From NCBI GenBank assembly GCA_026421215.1, contig JAPKBN010000001.1, positions 62,001 through 126,000 on the forward strand: DNA of 64,000 nt, written 5' to 3'. Shown piece after piece: positions 25,203-34,149 of this stretch (the stretch's first letter is position 1; every line of letters starts with the position of its first letter). Position numbers and translations under genes: made by a program. Below the pieces are notes generated by a model. That model was not told the DNA's origin, did not search any database, and saw only the letters and a program-made list of their open reading frames with translations. The stretch is from Dehalococcoidia bacterium (lineage in GTDB: Bacteria; Chloroflexota; Dehalococcoidia; Lucifugimonadales; Lucifugimonadaceae).

Positions 25203-26744
25203 GTGCGCGCCCCAAACGTCTTGTTCATCATGTGCGACCAGCTCAAGGCGACGGCGCTGAGCGTTTACGGGAATACGGTCTGCGAGACGCCGTCGCTGGA
25301 GCGGTTGGCCTCGCAGGGCGTGACGTTCCAAAACGCCATCACGCCGCACCCGTTATGCGTCCCGGCTCGTACAGCGATCATGGCGTCACGCTATCCGCAC
25401 CAGTTGGGGACTCGTCGCAACGAAACACTGATGCCGGAGGGTGTGACGCACGCGTTTGGTGTGTGGAAATCGGCCGGTTACACGACGGGGCTGATCGGCA
25501 AGAACCACTGCTTTGACCGTGAGGAGGATATCGACCTGCTGGATGTCCGCTGCGAGCTATGGCATCGAGGCCTGCAAAACCATGCGCCGCTCAAGGGCAT
25601 GGAATGGTCCCGGCCTCAGGCGGACATCCACGCAGCCGAAGCTGTACGCGCCAATATGCCCCGCCAGAGTCCCCATATCTCGTACGCCGTGACCGACTTC
25701 CCAAACGAAGACTACGGCACGTCCGTCATCACCACCACGACGGAAAAATATCTTGAAGATCATGCCGCAGCGGATAACGGCGGGGAACGCCCGCCCTTCG
25801 CACTCTGGGTCTCGTTCCCCGATCCGCACGAGCCGTACGAAGCGCCCCGCCGATACGCCGACATGTTCTCGCCGGAGTCGGTCGATCTACCGCCCCGGCG
25901 CTATGACGAGTTCGATGAATCGGCTCCCGAGCGAAATCGCATTCTGCATCGGATTCTTGGTCTCTCAGACGAGAGCGAAGAGGATATTCGGCGCTCGATC
26001 AGCATCTATTACGCGATGACGCGTTTCGTTGACGATGGGATCGGTCGAATCCTGGACACGCTGGAGGCCACAGGGCTTCGTGAAAACACGATCATCGTGT
26101 TCACGGCCGATCACGGTGATTTCATGGGCGAGCACGACATGATCGTGAAGGGCGGCGTGTTTTACGACTGCCTGGTCAGGGTGCCGCTGATCGTGTCCTG
26201 GCCCGGCCACGTACCGCAGGATGTGAGAGATAACAGCATGGTGAGCACGATCAACATCGTGCCGACGCTGCTCAAGTTGCAGGGCATCGAGGCTCCAGTT
26301 GAATTTCAAGGCGAGCCACTCCCAACAGCCACAGACGCCAAACAGCGCGACGCCGTGTTTTCGGAATACGGAAGCGGCGGTCCAGCGTTCACGATGTCGG
26401 ACCTGGAGGCGATGCCCGAACCTTACGGCTACGAGACGCTCATTGGCAGCCTTCAGTGGCGCGAGGCGGAAGGCGACCGACGGATGGTTCGAACAACCCG
26501 ATGGAAGTACGTGCACGATCCGCTAGCTGCATCCAAAGAGCGTGACGAGTTGTACGACCTTGAATCAGACCCTTCGGAGCTCACAAACGTAGCTGCAGAT
26601 CCGTCTAATGCCACGGTGATTGCTGAGATGCAGGCCCGGCTCACTACATGGCGTTCGGATACCGGAGACGGACCGGTTGTTCCGCTGCCGACGGCGGAGC
26701 ATTACACCGCGGGTGGGTACTTCGGGTCGCGTGTGCAGCATTGA
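25203..26744 (+). CDS. Cys-type sulfatase, second copy
   Basis: A 513-residue sulfatase starting at GTG 25203, which has GGAGG 7 bases upstream and gives MRAPNVLFIMCDQLKATAL; the upstream TTG 25161 lacks a site. Formylglycine Cys52 lies in HPLCVPARTAIMAS. Further boxes are GKNHCFDRE, WVSFPDPHEPYEAP and FTADHGDFMGEHDMIVKGG (metal and sulfate residues). It is divergent from the FGE/sulfatase pair, so all three probably act together. The two sulfatases are clearly different sequences, not a recent duplication. Confidence 0.92.
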   Translation: MRAPNVLFIMCDQLKATALSVYGNTVCETPSLERLASQGVTFQNAITPHPLCVPARTAIMASRYPHQLGTRRNETLMPEGVTHAFGVWKSAGYTTGLIGKNHCFDREEDIDLLDVRCELWHRGLQNHAPLKGMEWSRPQADIHAAEAVRANMPRQSPHISYAVTDFPNEDYGTSVITTTTEKYLEDHAAADNGGERPPFALWVSFPDPHEPYEAPRRYADMFSPESVDLPPRRYDEFDESAPERNRILHRILGLSDESEEDIRRSISIYYAMTRFVDDGIGRILDTLEATGLRENTIIVFTADHGDFMGEHDMIVKGGVFYDCLVRVPLIVSWPGHVPQDVRDNSMVSTINIVPTLLKLQGIEAPVEFQGEPLPTATDAKQRDAVFSEYGSGGPAFTMSDLEAMPEPYGYETLIGSLQWREAEGDRRMVRTTRWKYVHDPLAASKERDELYDLESDPSELTNVAADPSNATVIAEMQARLTTWRSDTGDGPVVPLPTAEHYTAGGYFGSRVQH

Positions 26745-26947
26745 GGATCCACCACCAACGTCGTACGACCGCGCTTCCTGCACCAACCCGAGCGCCTTAG
26801 GCCGCTCGAAAGACCACATTTAGGCGCGAACCTGCTCGGCATTTGCCGCTTTTCAAGCAGTAACCGCCAGGACCCTTGATACCTCTGGCCTTTCCTGACC
26901 GGGAGAGGAAGTTGCGCGCAACTTTGATCGTAAACGTCGTCGTTCGT

Positions 26948-28513
26948 TTAGTGGCCGCCCCCGACTCCACCTACTCCGGTTACCGTCACCCTGTACGAGG
27001 GATCAGCCTCCGGGTCTGAGTCGACTATCACATTCGCCTTCTCAAGGATCCGCTGGCAGTTCTGGCTCAGGTGCAGGAGATGCAACTGTCGGTCGGCGCG
27101 ATCGTATCGTAATGCAAGCTCAACAATCGCCTCCATCCCTGAGTGATCCCATACCCGTGAGTACTGGAAATCAATCACAACTTCCTTCGGGTCCGTAGCC
27201 GGGTTAAACAGATCGCGGAAAGTGCTGACAGAGGCGAAGAACAGCTGTCCATGGAGCGTGTAGGTCCGGCGGTATGGCTGCTCCCCGTCCTCAGCATCGG
27301 CGTCTTCAGCTATTACGTAGATTGAGCGGGCCGTATTCCAGGCGAACACCAGGGCGGAAACAATCACCCCGACGACCACTGCGATCGCCAAATTGGTGGC
27401 GACCGTCACGCCGGATACAAGAACCATGATCAGCGCGTCGGAAAGAGGCACTTTCCGGATGATACGCAGGCTAGACCAGGAAAAGGTACCGAGCACGACG
27501 ATGAACATCACGCCGACCAGAGCAGCTATCGGAATCCGTTCGATAAGCGATGAAGCGAACAGGATATAGACGAGCAGAAGGATCGCCGACACAGCGCCAG
27601 ACATACGCCATCGAGCGCCGGACTTAATGTTGATCATGCTCTGGCCGATCATGGCACATCCGCCCATGCCGCCGAAGAAGCCGGTGACGATGTTGGCGGC
27701 GCCCTGTGACATACATTCACGATTCTTTTGACTCTTCGTCTCCGTGATGCCATCGATCAACGATAGTGTCAACAAGGATTCAATCAGTCCGATGCCGGCC
27801 AGGATCAGGGCGAACGGCAGAATTATGCCAAGGGTCTCGAACGTAAAGGGTACGTCCGGGACGCTAAGAGACGGCAATCCACCGGAAATACTTGACAGGT
27901 CACCAACGGTCGGAGTGTCGACGTTGCCGAAAATCACAATGCCTGAGACGACTAGTATTCCGGCGAGCGCGGCGGGGAATTTTGAGGTGAGCCTTGGGAC
28001 CAGATAGATAACCGCCATCGTGAGTGCGATCAGCCCGAGCATGATCCCGAGATCCTTTTCCGCCAACCACGACTCGGAACCATCATGATTCTCGACTTTG
28101 AAGCTCTCAAGTTGCGCGAGGAAGATGACGATCGCAAGGCCGTTTACAAATCCCAACATAACCGGGTACGGAACCATGCGGATCAGGCCGCCGAGTTTCA
28201 GCGCCCCTATGGCCACCTGGATGACCCCCATAAGGATCACCGTGAGGAACAGCATTTCGACGCCGTGGTCGCTAACAAGTGCGACCATTACAACGGCGAG
28301 CGCGCCGGTAGCGCCGGAAATCATCCCAGGACGGCCACCGGTCAGGGATGTGATAAATCCGACGATGAACGCGGCGTACAACCCGACAAGCGGGTGAACT
28401 CCAGCCACAAAGGCGAAAGCGACCGCTTCGGGGACGAGGGCGAGCGAGACGGTTAGTCCGGCCAGTATTTCCGTACGGATCTGGCCCGGATTTCGCAACT
28501 GTTGCATTAACAC
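26948..28513 (-). CDS. SulP-family anion transporter with STAS domain
   Basis: A 521-residue inner-membrane transporter with 10-14 helices. The N-terminal motif GLTVSLALVPEAVAFAFVAG (19-38), PLVGLYAAFIVG and GMISGATGALAVVM are the SulP landmarks, and the C-terminal STAS domain contains VVIDFQYSRVWDHSGMEAIV. Likely substrates are sulfate or bicarbonate. With two sulfatases next door, sulfate export or uptake would fit, but BicA-type bicarbonate carriers have the same architecture. Starts are GTG 28513 or ATG 28507. Divergent from the methyltransferase gene. Confidence 0.88.
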   Translation of the reverse strand: MLMQQLRNPGQIRTEILAGLTVSLALVPEAVAFAFVAGVHPLVGLYAAFIVGFITSLTGGRPGMISGATGALAVVMVALVSDHGVEMLFLTVILMGVIQVAIGALKLGGLIRMVPYPVMLGFVNGLAIVIFLAQLESFKVENHDGSESWLAEKDLGIMLGLIALTMAVIYLVPRLTSKFPAALAGILVVSGIVIFGNVDTPTVGDLSSISGGLPSLSVPDVPFTFETLGIILPFALILAGIGLIESLLTLSLIDGITETKSQKNRECMSQGAANIVTGFFGGMGGCAMIGQSMINIKSGARWRMSGAVSAILLLVYILFASSLIERIPIAALVGVMFIVVLGTFSWSSLRIIRKVPLSDALIMVLVSGVTVATNLAIAVVVGVIVSALVFAWNTARSIYVIAEDADAEDGEQPYRRTYTLHGQLFFASVSTFRDLFNPATDPKEVVIDFQYSRVWDHSGMEAIVELALRYDRADRQLHLLHLSQNCQRILEKANVIVDSDPEADPSYRVTVTGVGGVGGGH

Positions 28514-28642
28514 ACCGGGAGCAAGTGAAAATTTTTACAAACGCGCTCTGTTTTACACCAGATTGCCACCAAAGGGTCGGTTTTCCGTTACGATTTTCTG
28601 CCAATCTGTTGGGAAATATGACGGTATCGACCACAGGGGCAT

Positions 28643-29464
28643 ATGGCGAGTATGAACGAAAACAGCCGTGAAACTTACATGCACGGACACCATCCGATTG
28701 TTGTGGATGAGCATGCGAGGCGAACTGCAAAGCGGAACGCCGCCCACCTACTGCCTCATCTAACACCCGGGATGTCCTTGATCGATATCGGGTGCGGCCC
28801 AGGTAGTATTACCGCCGGTCTCGCGAAGGCGACTGGTCCCGGGCAGACAGTCGGCGTAGATACGTCTGAGACGGCTCTGGAACGCGCGCGGGCCGACGCC
28901 GCCAATGCCGGGATCAAGAATCTCGAGTACCAGATCGCCGATGCTTACGATCTACCGTTCTCGGACGGGTCATTTGAAGCAGTGCATATGCACCAGGTGT
29001 TGCAGCATCTATCGAAGCCCGAGCGTGCTCTGCAGGAGGCGGTCCGGGTGTTGGCTCCGGGCGGGGTGATAGGCATCACCGAGGTAGACTGGGACACAGC
29101 AATCTTCTGGCCAAGAACATCCGCAACGGACCGTTTTCTGGAGATTTACAACGAGGTCGCCATCCGAAACGGCGGAGACCCAGATATGGGTCGTCGACTG
29201 CGCTCGATGCTGGAGCCTTTGGAGCTGGAACGGATGGAAATCGGCGCGCTCGCCTGGTCGTTTGGAGACGCGGAGGCTACGGCGCAGTGGGGCGATCTCT
29301 GGTGGTCTCGGACCCAGAAATCGAACATCGCTACGGTCGCGGTTGAGACCGGGATTTCAACGGCCGAGGAACTGGCCGAGGTCGGCGCAGACTTGCACGA
29401 ATGGGGACAGGCGCCGGACGCGTTTTTTTCGATAACGCACGGCGAGGCGTTGGGCTGGAAGTAA
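28643..29464 (+). CDS. class I SAM-dependent methyltransferase
   Basis: A 273-residue methyltransferase. Motif I is LIDIGCGPGSITAGLA (about 46-61), followed by TVGVDTSE (acidic end of strand 2), QIADAYDLPFSDGSFEAVHM (motifs II/III) and LQHLSKPERALQEAVRVLAPGG. This UbiE/Coq5-like pattern fits small-molecule methylation; the substrate is unknown. It stands alone between the SulP gene and the cobalamin riboswitch. The ATG at 28643 has an AGGGG 4 bases upstream. Confidence 0.83.
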   Translation: MASMNENSRETYMHGHHPIVVDEHARRTAKRNAAHLLPHLTPGMSLIDIGCGPGSITAGLAKATGPGQTVGVDTSETALERARADAANAGIKNLEYQIADAYDLPFSDGSFEAVHMHQVLQHLSKPERALQEAVRVLAPGGVIGITEVDWDTAIFWPRTSATDRFLEIYNEVAIRNGGDPDMGRRLRSMLEPLELERMEIGALAWSFGDAEATAQWGDLWWSRTQKSNIATVAVETGISTAEELAEVGADLHEWGQAPDAFFSITHGEALGWK

Positions 29465-29715
29465 AGACGTGGGGTGACATTGGCCTTGCAAATGATCGCG
29501 CCGATGAAATATGAATGCCTACGAAGAGATCTAAGCAGCGCGCAAGATCGGTCATTCCCGAGTTGTTGGTAATCAAGGAAACGCATGTCAGCCACATGTT
29601 TTAAGTTCAGGGACCAACGGCGATCACGTGATCGTTTACAAGACCCTGACCACGAAAACGAACCTACTCGCACAGCACTGGATTCACACCTTCCGGCACC
29701 CCTTCACCACCCTCG

Positions 29716-29744
29716 TTGACCCGCCGTGTCTGTTCCGCTACAGT
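29716..29744 (+). promoter_or_regulatory. sigma70-like promoter of the cobalamin operon
   Basis: TTGACC (29716-29721) and TACAGT (29739-29744) are separated by exactly 17 bases, and a start near 29751 would give an RNA that contains the whole riboswitch. An unexplained palindrome, GATCACGTGATC, lies about 90 bases upstream (near 29621). Confidence 0.65.
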
Positions 29745-29775
29745 CGTTTCCCTCTTAGAAAACTGAACATTCGTC

Positions 29776-29932
29776 CGACCCGGTGCCCCCGATATCATGT
29801 CAGGGGAGAATAGGGAAGGCGGTGAAAAGCCGCTGCGGTAGCGCCACTGTGAATCGGGAATCAACCCCCGAAAGCCAGGAGACCTGCCAGGTCAGACGAC
29901 GGACTGCTCCTCGCTCACCAGGGGGTCCGTCG
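29776..29932 (+). ncRNA. cobalamin riboswitch
   Basis: A leader containing the B12-box core in order: GGTGCC (29782), AATAGGGAAGGCGGTGAAAA (29809-29828), GCGCCACTGTGAA (29841), and GCCAGGAGACCTGCC (29874-29888), the most conserved element. After the aptamer CGACGGAC (29897-29904) can pair with GTCCGTCG (29925-29932) as an expression-platform stem, with no T-run, so control is probably at translation. It lies about 150 bases before btuC. The rest of the 618-base gap (29465-29770) shows no gene. Confidence 0.93.
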
Positions 29933-30082
29933 GCATTGAATCTTTATCAGAATCATTGTCGCCATGGGCTTTGCCGCCATGATGGAATCGGCACAAGCCA
30001 GCTCGATGAGGCCGCAGAAGTGCGCGCCAACGGGTTCCCCTGAAGCAAACAAGACCAATGCTGAAGGGATGACCGCTCGAAC

Positions 30083-31159
30083 ATGGCGCTCGGAATTGTG
30101 ACCCGACTCAGACCACCCCGTGAAGCCGCGCTCGGCACACGCCTGATTGCGGGCGGCGGCGTCCTGACCACTCTATTGATAGCGATAATCCTGTTGTCAC
30201 TCAGCACCGGACCGCTGGACATACCGGTGTCGCATGTTGTGTCAATAATCGTGGAACCCACCGGACTACATCTGGCCGATTACAACCACACCGAGGAGAT
30301 GGTTGTCGAGCGGATTCGCATGCCGCGAATCGTCGTCGGGGCGCTTGTCGGCATGGCCCTCGGGGTTGCCGGTGCCGCTATGCAGGCCCTGTTCCGTAAC
30401 CCACTCGCTGATCCGGGCACTATCGGCGTTGCGTCCGGAGGAGCGGCCGCGGCTGTGATCGCCATCGCCACCGGCGCATCATCGTTGTTCTTCCTCGCCC
30501 TGCCCTTGTTTGCGCTGGGCGGTGCAATCGGCACGGCCTTTCTTGTGTATGCGATCGCGATCGCAAGCGGCCGATTTTCCGTAGCCACGCTGATCCTAGC
30601 CGGTGTGGCTGTGAGCGCTTTCATGGGCGCGCTAATCACGCTCGTCATCATCGCCCAGCCAGAACAGGGCACCCTTAGGGGCATACTCTTCTGGCTGGCC
30701 GGCGGGCTCGACTCTCGATCCTGGGACCACGTGTGGTTATCCGGACCACTGATCCTCGTGGGCGGTGGAGTGATCGTCGCGTTCGCCAGAGATCTCAACC
30801 TACTGATGATGGGCGAAGACGATGCGAGGTCAATGGGCGTCAACGTGCGTGTGGTCCGGCCAATGTTGCTTACCGCGGCTTCCCTGATCACCGGCGTCGC
30901 CGTGGCGGTCAGCGGGATGATCGCATTCGTCGGTTTGATCGTCCCACACATGCTCCGGCTGGTGTTTGGACCTGACAACCGGGTCCTTATACCCCTCAGC
31001 GCCCTCGGCGGAGCGGTATTTGTTGTGCTGGCAGATGAGATCGCACGAACCGTCATTTCACCGGCCGAGTTACGTGTAGGGATCATCACCAGCTTCATCG
31101 GCGCGCCCTTCTTTTTGTTCCTGCTACTCCGACACAGTAGACGTGTGTCGTCATTGTGA
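30083..31159 (+). CDS. btuC: cobalamin ABC transporter permease
   Basis: A 358-residue FecCD/BtuC-type permease with about ten membrane segments. Diagnostic pieces are RMPRIVVGALVGMALGVAGAAMQALFRNPLADP (about 73-105, here split over motif RNPLADP), GFFVGLIVPHMLR-like AFVGLIVPHMLRLVFGPDNR and a C-terminal LRVGIITSFIGAPFFLFLL. The family moves cobalamin or iron chelates; the riboswitch and the CobO genes select corrinoids. Its TGA overlaps a GTG that opens the next ORF, but the better start of btuF is 51 bases further on. Confidence 0.9.
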   Translation: MALGIVTRLRPPREAALGTRLIAGGGVLTTLLIAIILLSLSTGPLDIPVSHVVSIIVEPTGLHLADYNHTEEMVVERIRMPRIVVGALVGMALGVAGAAMQALFRNPLADPGTIGVASGGAAAAVIAIATGASSLFFLALPLFALGGAIGTAFLVYAIAIASGRFSVATLILAGVAVSAFMGALITLVIIAQPEQGTLRGILFWLAGGLDSRSWDHVWLSGPLILVGGGVIVAFARDLNLLMMGEDDARSMGVNVRVVRPMLLTAASLITGVAVAVSGMIAFVGLIVPHMLRLVFGPDNRVLIPLSALGGAVFVVLADEIARTVISPAELRVGIITSFIGAPFFLFLLLRHSRRVSSL

Positions 31160-31209
31160 ACCGGCTAATTAAATTGCAAGCGAACAGGCCTAACACCGGA
31201 GGAAAGACT

Positions 31210-32268
31210 GTGAAAAACGGATCGCCGAACAGCCCTGACCAGCCCTGGTTCGGAGAGAGAGCATTGGCGGTTATCGCCGTGTTGCTCACTGCCATACTTG
31301 TGTTGGCAGCCTGTCGATCCGACGCCGACGTTGAAGGCGCGCTGGTCGGCGTTGGAGGAATCATCGATCCGACCAATCTTGGTTGGCCGCGTGATGTAAC
31401 CGGGCTGAACGGCCCCGTGACGATACTCGAAAAGCCGGAGCGGATAGTGACGATCTCACTCGGCCACGACGAGGTCACCTACGCATTGGTGCCACGGAAT
31501 CGTGTGGTCGCCACCAACATTTACACCCAGAGTCCCGAGCAGTCCAACGTGGCTCACCTTGCAGCGGGTCTCCCGGAGATCACATCGGACGCTGAGGTCA
31601 TCGTCGCCCAGTCACCGGACATCGTCATCGCTTCGCCGTTCACATCGCTTGAACTTATCAAAGCGCTGGAAAACGTAGGTATGGTTGTGTTGCAGACGAA
31701 CTTGCACAACGATGCTGACGGACGGCATCAGGACATCATGCTGTTGGGCTACGCGTACGGCGAAGAGGGGCGCGCTGTGGAAGTAGTTGAAGAGGTTGAA
31801 AAGCGTGAGGCCAGCCTCAGAGCCCTATGGGAGAGTAAACCTGAAGTTGAGCGCGTACGGGTACTTTCGGCGACTCTGTACGGGGACTCGCTCTACACTG
31901 CCGGTGCCGGATCCACCGAAGCCGAGATCATCAACATCGCAGGCGGGATAAACGTGGCGGCAGAAGCGGGTTTGGAGAACAATCCTGTTATCAGTTACGA
32001 GAGCCTGATCGCCATGGACCCGGAGGTGATCTTCATACCGCAACCGGTGGAGTTCGGCGGTGAAGAGTTCCGGGACGCCATGCTCGCCAATCCAATGCTG
32101 GCAAGCGTCGCTGCCATCAGGGACGGCAGGGTGTTTATGGCCGATCCCAAATACTTTACGACGCTATCGTTCTGGAATCTCAGGGGGGCGGAAGAACTGG
32201 CCCGGGATCTGTGGCCCGAGGAACTCGCGGACACGACCTTTGGACCGTTCAGTTTTCCTTCTGAATAG
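31210..32268 (+). CDS. btuF: cobalamin-binding lipoprotein (ABC transporter)
   Basis: A 352-residue periplasmic binding protein anchored as a lipoprotein. From GTG 31210 (GGAGG 7 bases upstream) the N-terminus has a hydrophobic stretch ending LVLAAC, with Cys35. The type III fold is shown by RIVTISLGHDEVTYAL, EVIVAQSPDIVIASPF and MDPEVIFIPQPVEFGG. A GTG at 31156 overlapping the permease stop is an alternative start but gives an odd n-region. It delivers corrinoid to BtuC/BtuD. Confidence 0.87.
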   Translation: MKNGSPNSPDQPWFGERALAVIAVLLTAILVLAACRSDADVEGALVGVGGIIDPTNLGWPRDVTGLNGPVTILEKPERIVTISLGHDEVTYALVPRNRVVATNIYTQSPEQSNVAHLAAGLPEITSDAEVIVAQSPDIVIASPFTSLELIKALENVGMVVLQTNLHNDADGRHQDIMLLGYAYGEEGRAVEVVEEVEKREASLRALWESKPEVERVRVLSATLYGDSLYTAGAGSTEAEIINIAGGINVAAEAGLENNPVISYESLIAMDPEVIFIPQPVEFGGEEFRDAMLANPMLASVAAIRDGRVFMADPKYFTTLSFWNLRGAEELARDLWPEELADTTFGPFSFPSE

Positions 32269-32297
32269 TTGGGCAGACAACCAGACAGAGTAGTTTC

Positions 32298-33614
32298 ATG
32301 ACGGACATTGTAGAGCGCACGGAACGACGACTCGAAGCACGCGATGTTATATACGAGGTCGATGCAGCGCGCCTGCTTGACCAGGTCGATTTTAATGCTG
32401 ACAAAGGCGAGTTAGTAGGCCTGGTAGGCCCGAATGGCGCCGGTAAGACCACGCTTCTCCGAACCATCGGAGGCCTTCTCAAGGCACGTGAGGGCGCAGT
32501 ACTGCTGGACGGCGACGAAGTAAGCCGGATGGACACAAGTCAACGCGCGAAATCCATCGCACAGGTCGCCCAGCTTGCTCCACTGGCGCAGGGATTTACC
32601 GCCCTCGAGGTGGTCATGATGGGCCGCTATCCGCATATGGGGCGGCTGCAATCGGAACGCGCTGTGGATCGTTACGCGGTGCGGCGGGCGCTTGATACGG
32701 CAGGAGCGGGCGCCCTGGCCGATCGTACGCTGGAGACATTGTCCGGAGGCGAGCGTCAGGGTGTGTTCGTGGCACGGGCGCTGGCTCAAGAGCCACGCTT
32801 GCTACTACTGGACGAACCCACTTCCAACCTGGACATCAATCACCAGGCTCGATTTTTCCAGATCATTCGCGGGCTGGTGGATGATGGTATGACGGCGGTG
32901 GCGGCGATCCATGACCTCTCGTTGGCGGCACGTTTTTGCGATCGATTGGTGTTGCTCAACAAAGGCGTCGTAGTGGCTGAAGGGCTCCCTCGAGACGTGC
33001 TTACCCCAAAAAATATCGGGGCCGCTTTTGGGGTGAGGGTCATCGTGTCTTCAGATCCGGCGAGCGGCGTGCTTGGCATATCCGTCATGGAGGCGGGTTC
33101 GGTCGGGAATAGTGCCGGCGCTGGGACGCGCGTCCATGTTGTTTGCGGTGGCGGGACGGGCGCTCGATTAATGTACAGACTGTGCGAAGCCGGGTTCGTC
33201 GTGACGGCGGGGCCGCTCGCAAACGGCGACACGGACCGGTCCGCGGCCGAGTCGCTAGGTGTCGAATTCGTGCCTGTGCAGGCATTCGGAGATATCGACT
33301 CCGTAGCCCACAACAAACACCTCCGGTTAATTCGAGAGAGTGAAATCGCCGTGCTCAGCGATGTGGCGTTTGGATCGGGCAACGTGCGCTCACTCGAGGC
33401 GCTCGTAGAAGCATCTCTGATCGTCCTCGCAACCATGGAACCTATCGCCGGCCGTGACTTCACAGACGGCGATGCGACGACTTTGTTTGATCAGCTATCT
33501 CCGGTCGCCGCATGGTCTGATCTGGAAGCACTTGTGACTGGATTATCTGGCCTCGCCCAGAATAATAAAGGCACCCAGGAAATCGCTAACAGTTCTCGGG
33601 AGAATCAACAATGA
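32298..33614 (+). CDS. btuD: cobalamin ABC transporter ATPase with C-terminal domain
   Basis: A 438-residue protein. Residues 1-255 are a BtuD/FecE-type ATPase with Walker A GPNGAGKTT (44-52), signature LSGGERQ (148-154), Walker B LLLLDEP (168-174) and His205. Residues 277-420 form an extra Rossmann-like domain (HVVCGGGTGARLMYRL at 280-295, then TAGPLANGDTD and EIAVLSDVAFGSGNVR). From memory, a longer BtuD with a similar extra domain occurs in haloarchaea. Its role is unknown. The stop codon overlaps the cobO ATG by 4 bases. Confidence 0.88.
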   Translation: MTDIVERTERRLEARDVIYEVDAARLLDQVDFNADKGELVGLVGPNGAGKTTLLRTIGGLLKAREGAVLLDGDEVSRMDTSQRAKSIAQVAQLAPLAQGFTALEVVMMGRYPHMGRLQSERAVDRYAVRRALDTAGAGALADRTLETLSGGERQGVFVARALAQEPRLLLLDEPTSNLDINHQARFFQIIRGLVDDGMTAVAAIHDLSLAARFCDRLVLLNKGVVVAEGLPRDVLTPKNIGAAFGVRVIVSSDPASGVLGISVMEAGSVGNSAGAGTRVHVVCGGGTGARLMYRLCEAGFVVTAGPLANGDTDRSAAESLGVEFVPVQAFGDIDSVAHNKHLRLIRESEIAVLSDVAFGSGNVRSLEALVEASLIVLATMEPIAGRDFTDGDATTLFDQLSPVAAWSDLEALVTGLSGLAQNNKGTQEIANSSRENQQ

Positions 33615-34147
33615 TCGATTCACAGCCTCCGAAGGGCCTTGTGATCATCCATACGGGCGACGGCAAGGGAAAGACGACGGCAGCGCTGGGTCTAATGGTA
33701 CGAGCGTGGGGGCAGGGCAAAAGCGTGAAAATGTTCCAGTTCCTGAAGCACACAGGCGCACGATTTGGTGAACACCGGGCGGCCGAAAAGGTCGGCATTT
33801 CGATCGAATCACGAGGCGACGGATTCACCTGGCTGTCAAAGGACATGGACGAGACGACGGCCATTGCGGTCGACCAATGGGCGCACTGCAAAGCGGCGAT
33901 TGAGGCCGGCGAAACCGACCTAATCATTCTTGATGAGGCCACATACCCGGTCACATACGGCTGGCTAGACGTAGACGAGGTAGCAAATACGATCACCAAC
34001 CGTCCGTCCCATGTACACGTAGTTGTCACGGGGCGTGACGCCCACGAGAAACTTGTCGCCATCGCTGATGTGGTGACGGAGATGGAAGACATCAAGCATC
34101 CCTACCGAGACCAGGGCATCAAAGCGCAGCCAGGATTGGATTTCTAA
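33611..34147 (+). CDS. cobO: cob(I)yrinic acid a,c-diamide adenosyltransferase
   Basis: Transfers the adenosyl group of ATP to Co(I) of a corrinoid, forming the Co-C bond of adenosylcobalamin precursors. The 178-residue protein has the CobA/CobO-type P-loop TGDGKGKTTAALGL (15-28), the ILDEATYPVTYGWLDVDEV box that replaces a Walker B, and VTGRDAHEKLVAIADVVTEM near the end. These match CobO rather than the PduO or EutT types. ATG overlaps the btuD stop (ATGA). Confidence 0.93.
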   Translation: MIDSQPPKGLVIIHTGDGKGKTTAALGLMVRAWGQGKSVKMFQFLKHTGARFGEHRAAEKVGISIESRGDGFTWLSKDMDETTAIAVDQWAHCKAAIEAGETDLIILDEATYPVTYGWLDVDEVANTITNRPSHVHVVVTGRDAHEKLVAIADVVTEMEDIKHPYRDQGIKAQPGLDF

Positions 34148-34149
34148 CT

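Noticed and set aside
29982-30104. Small ORF between the riboswitch and btuC
   Set aside because: It overlaps the btuC start in another frame, has no ribosome-binding site and its composition is that of a shadow frame.
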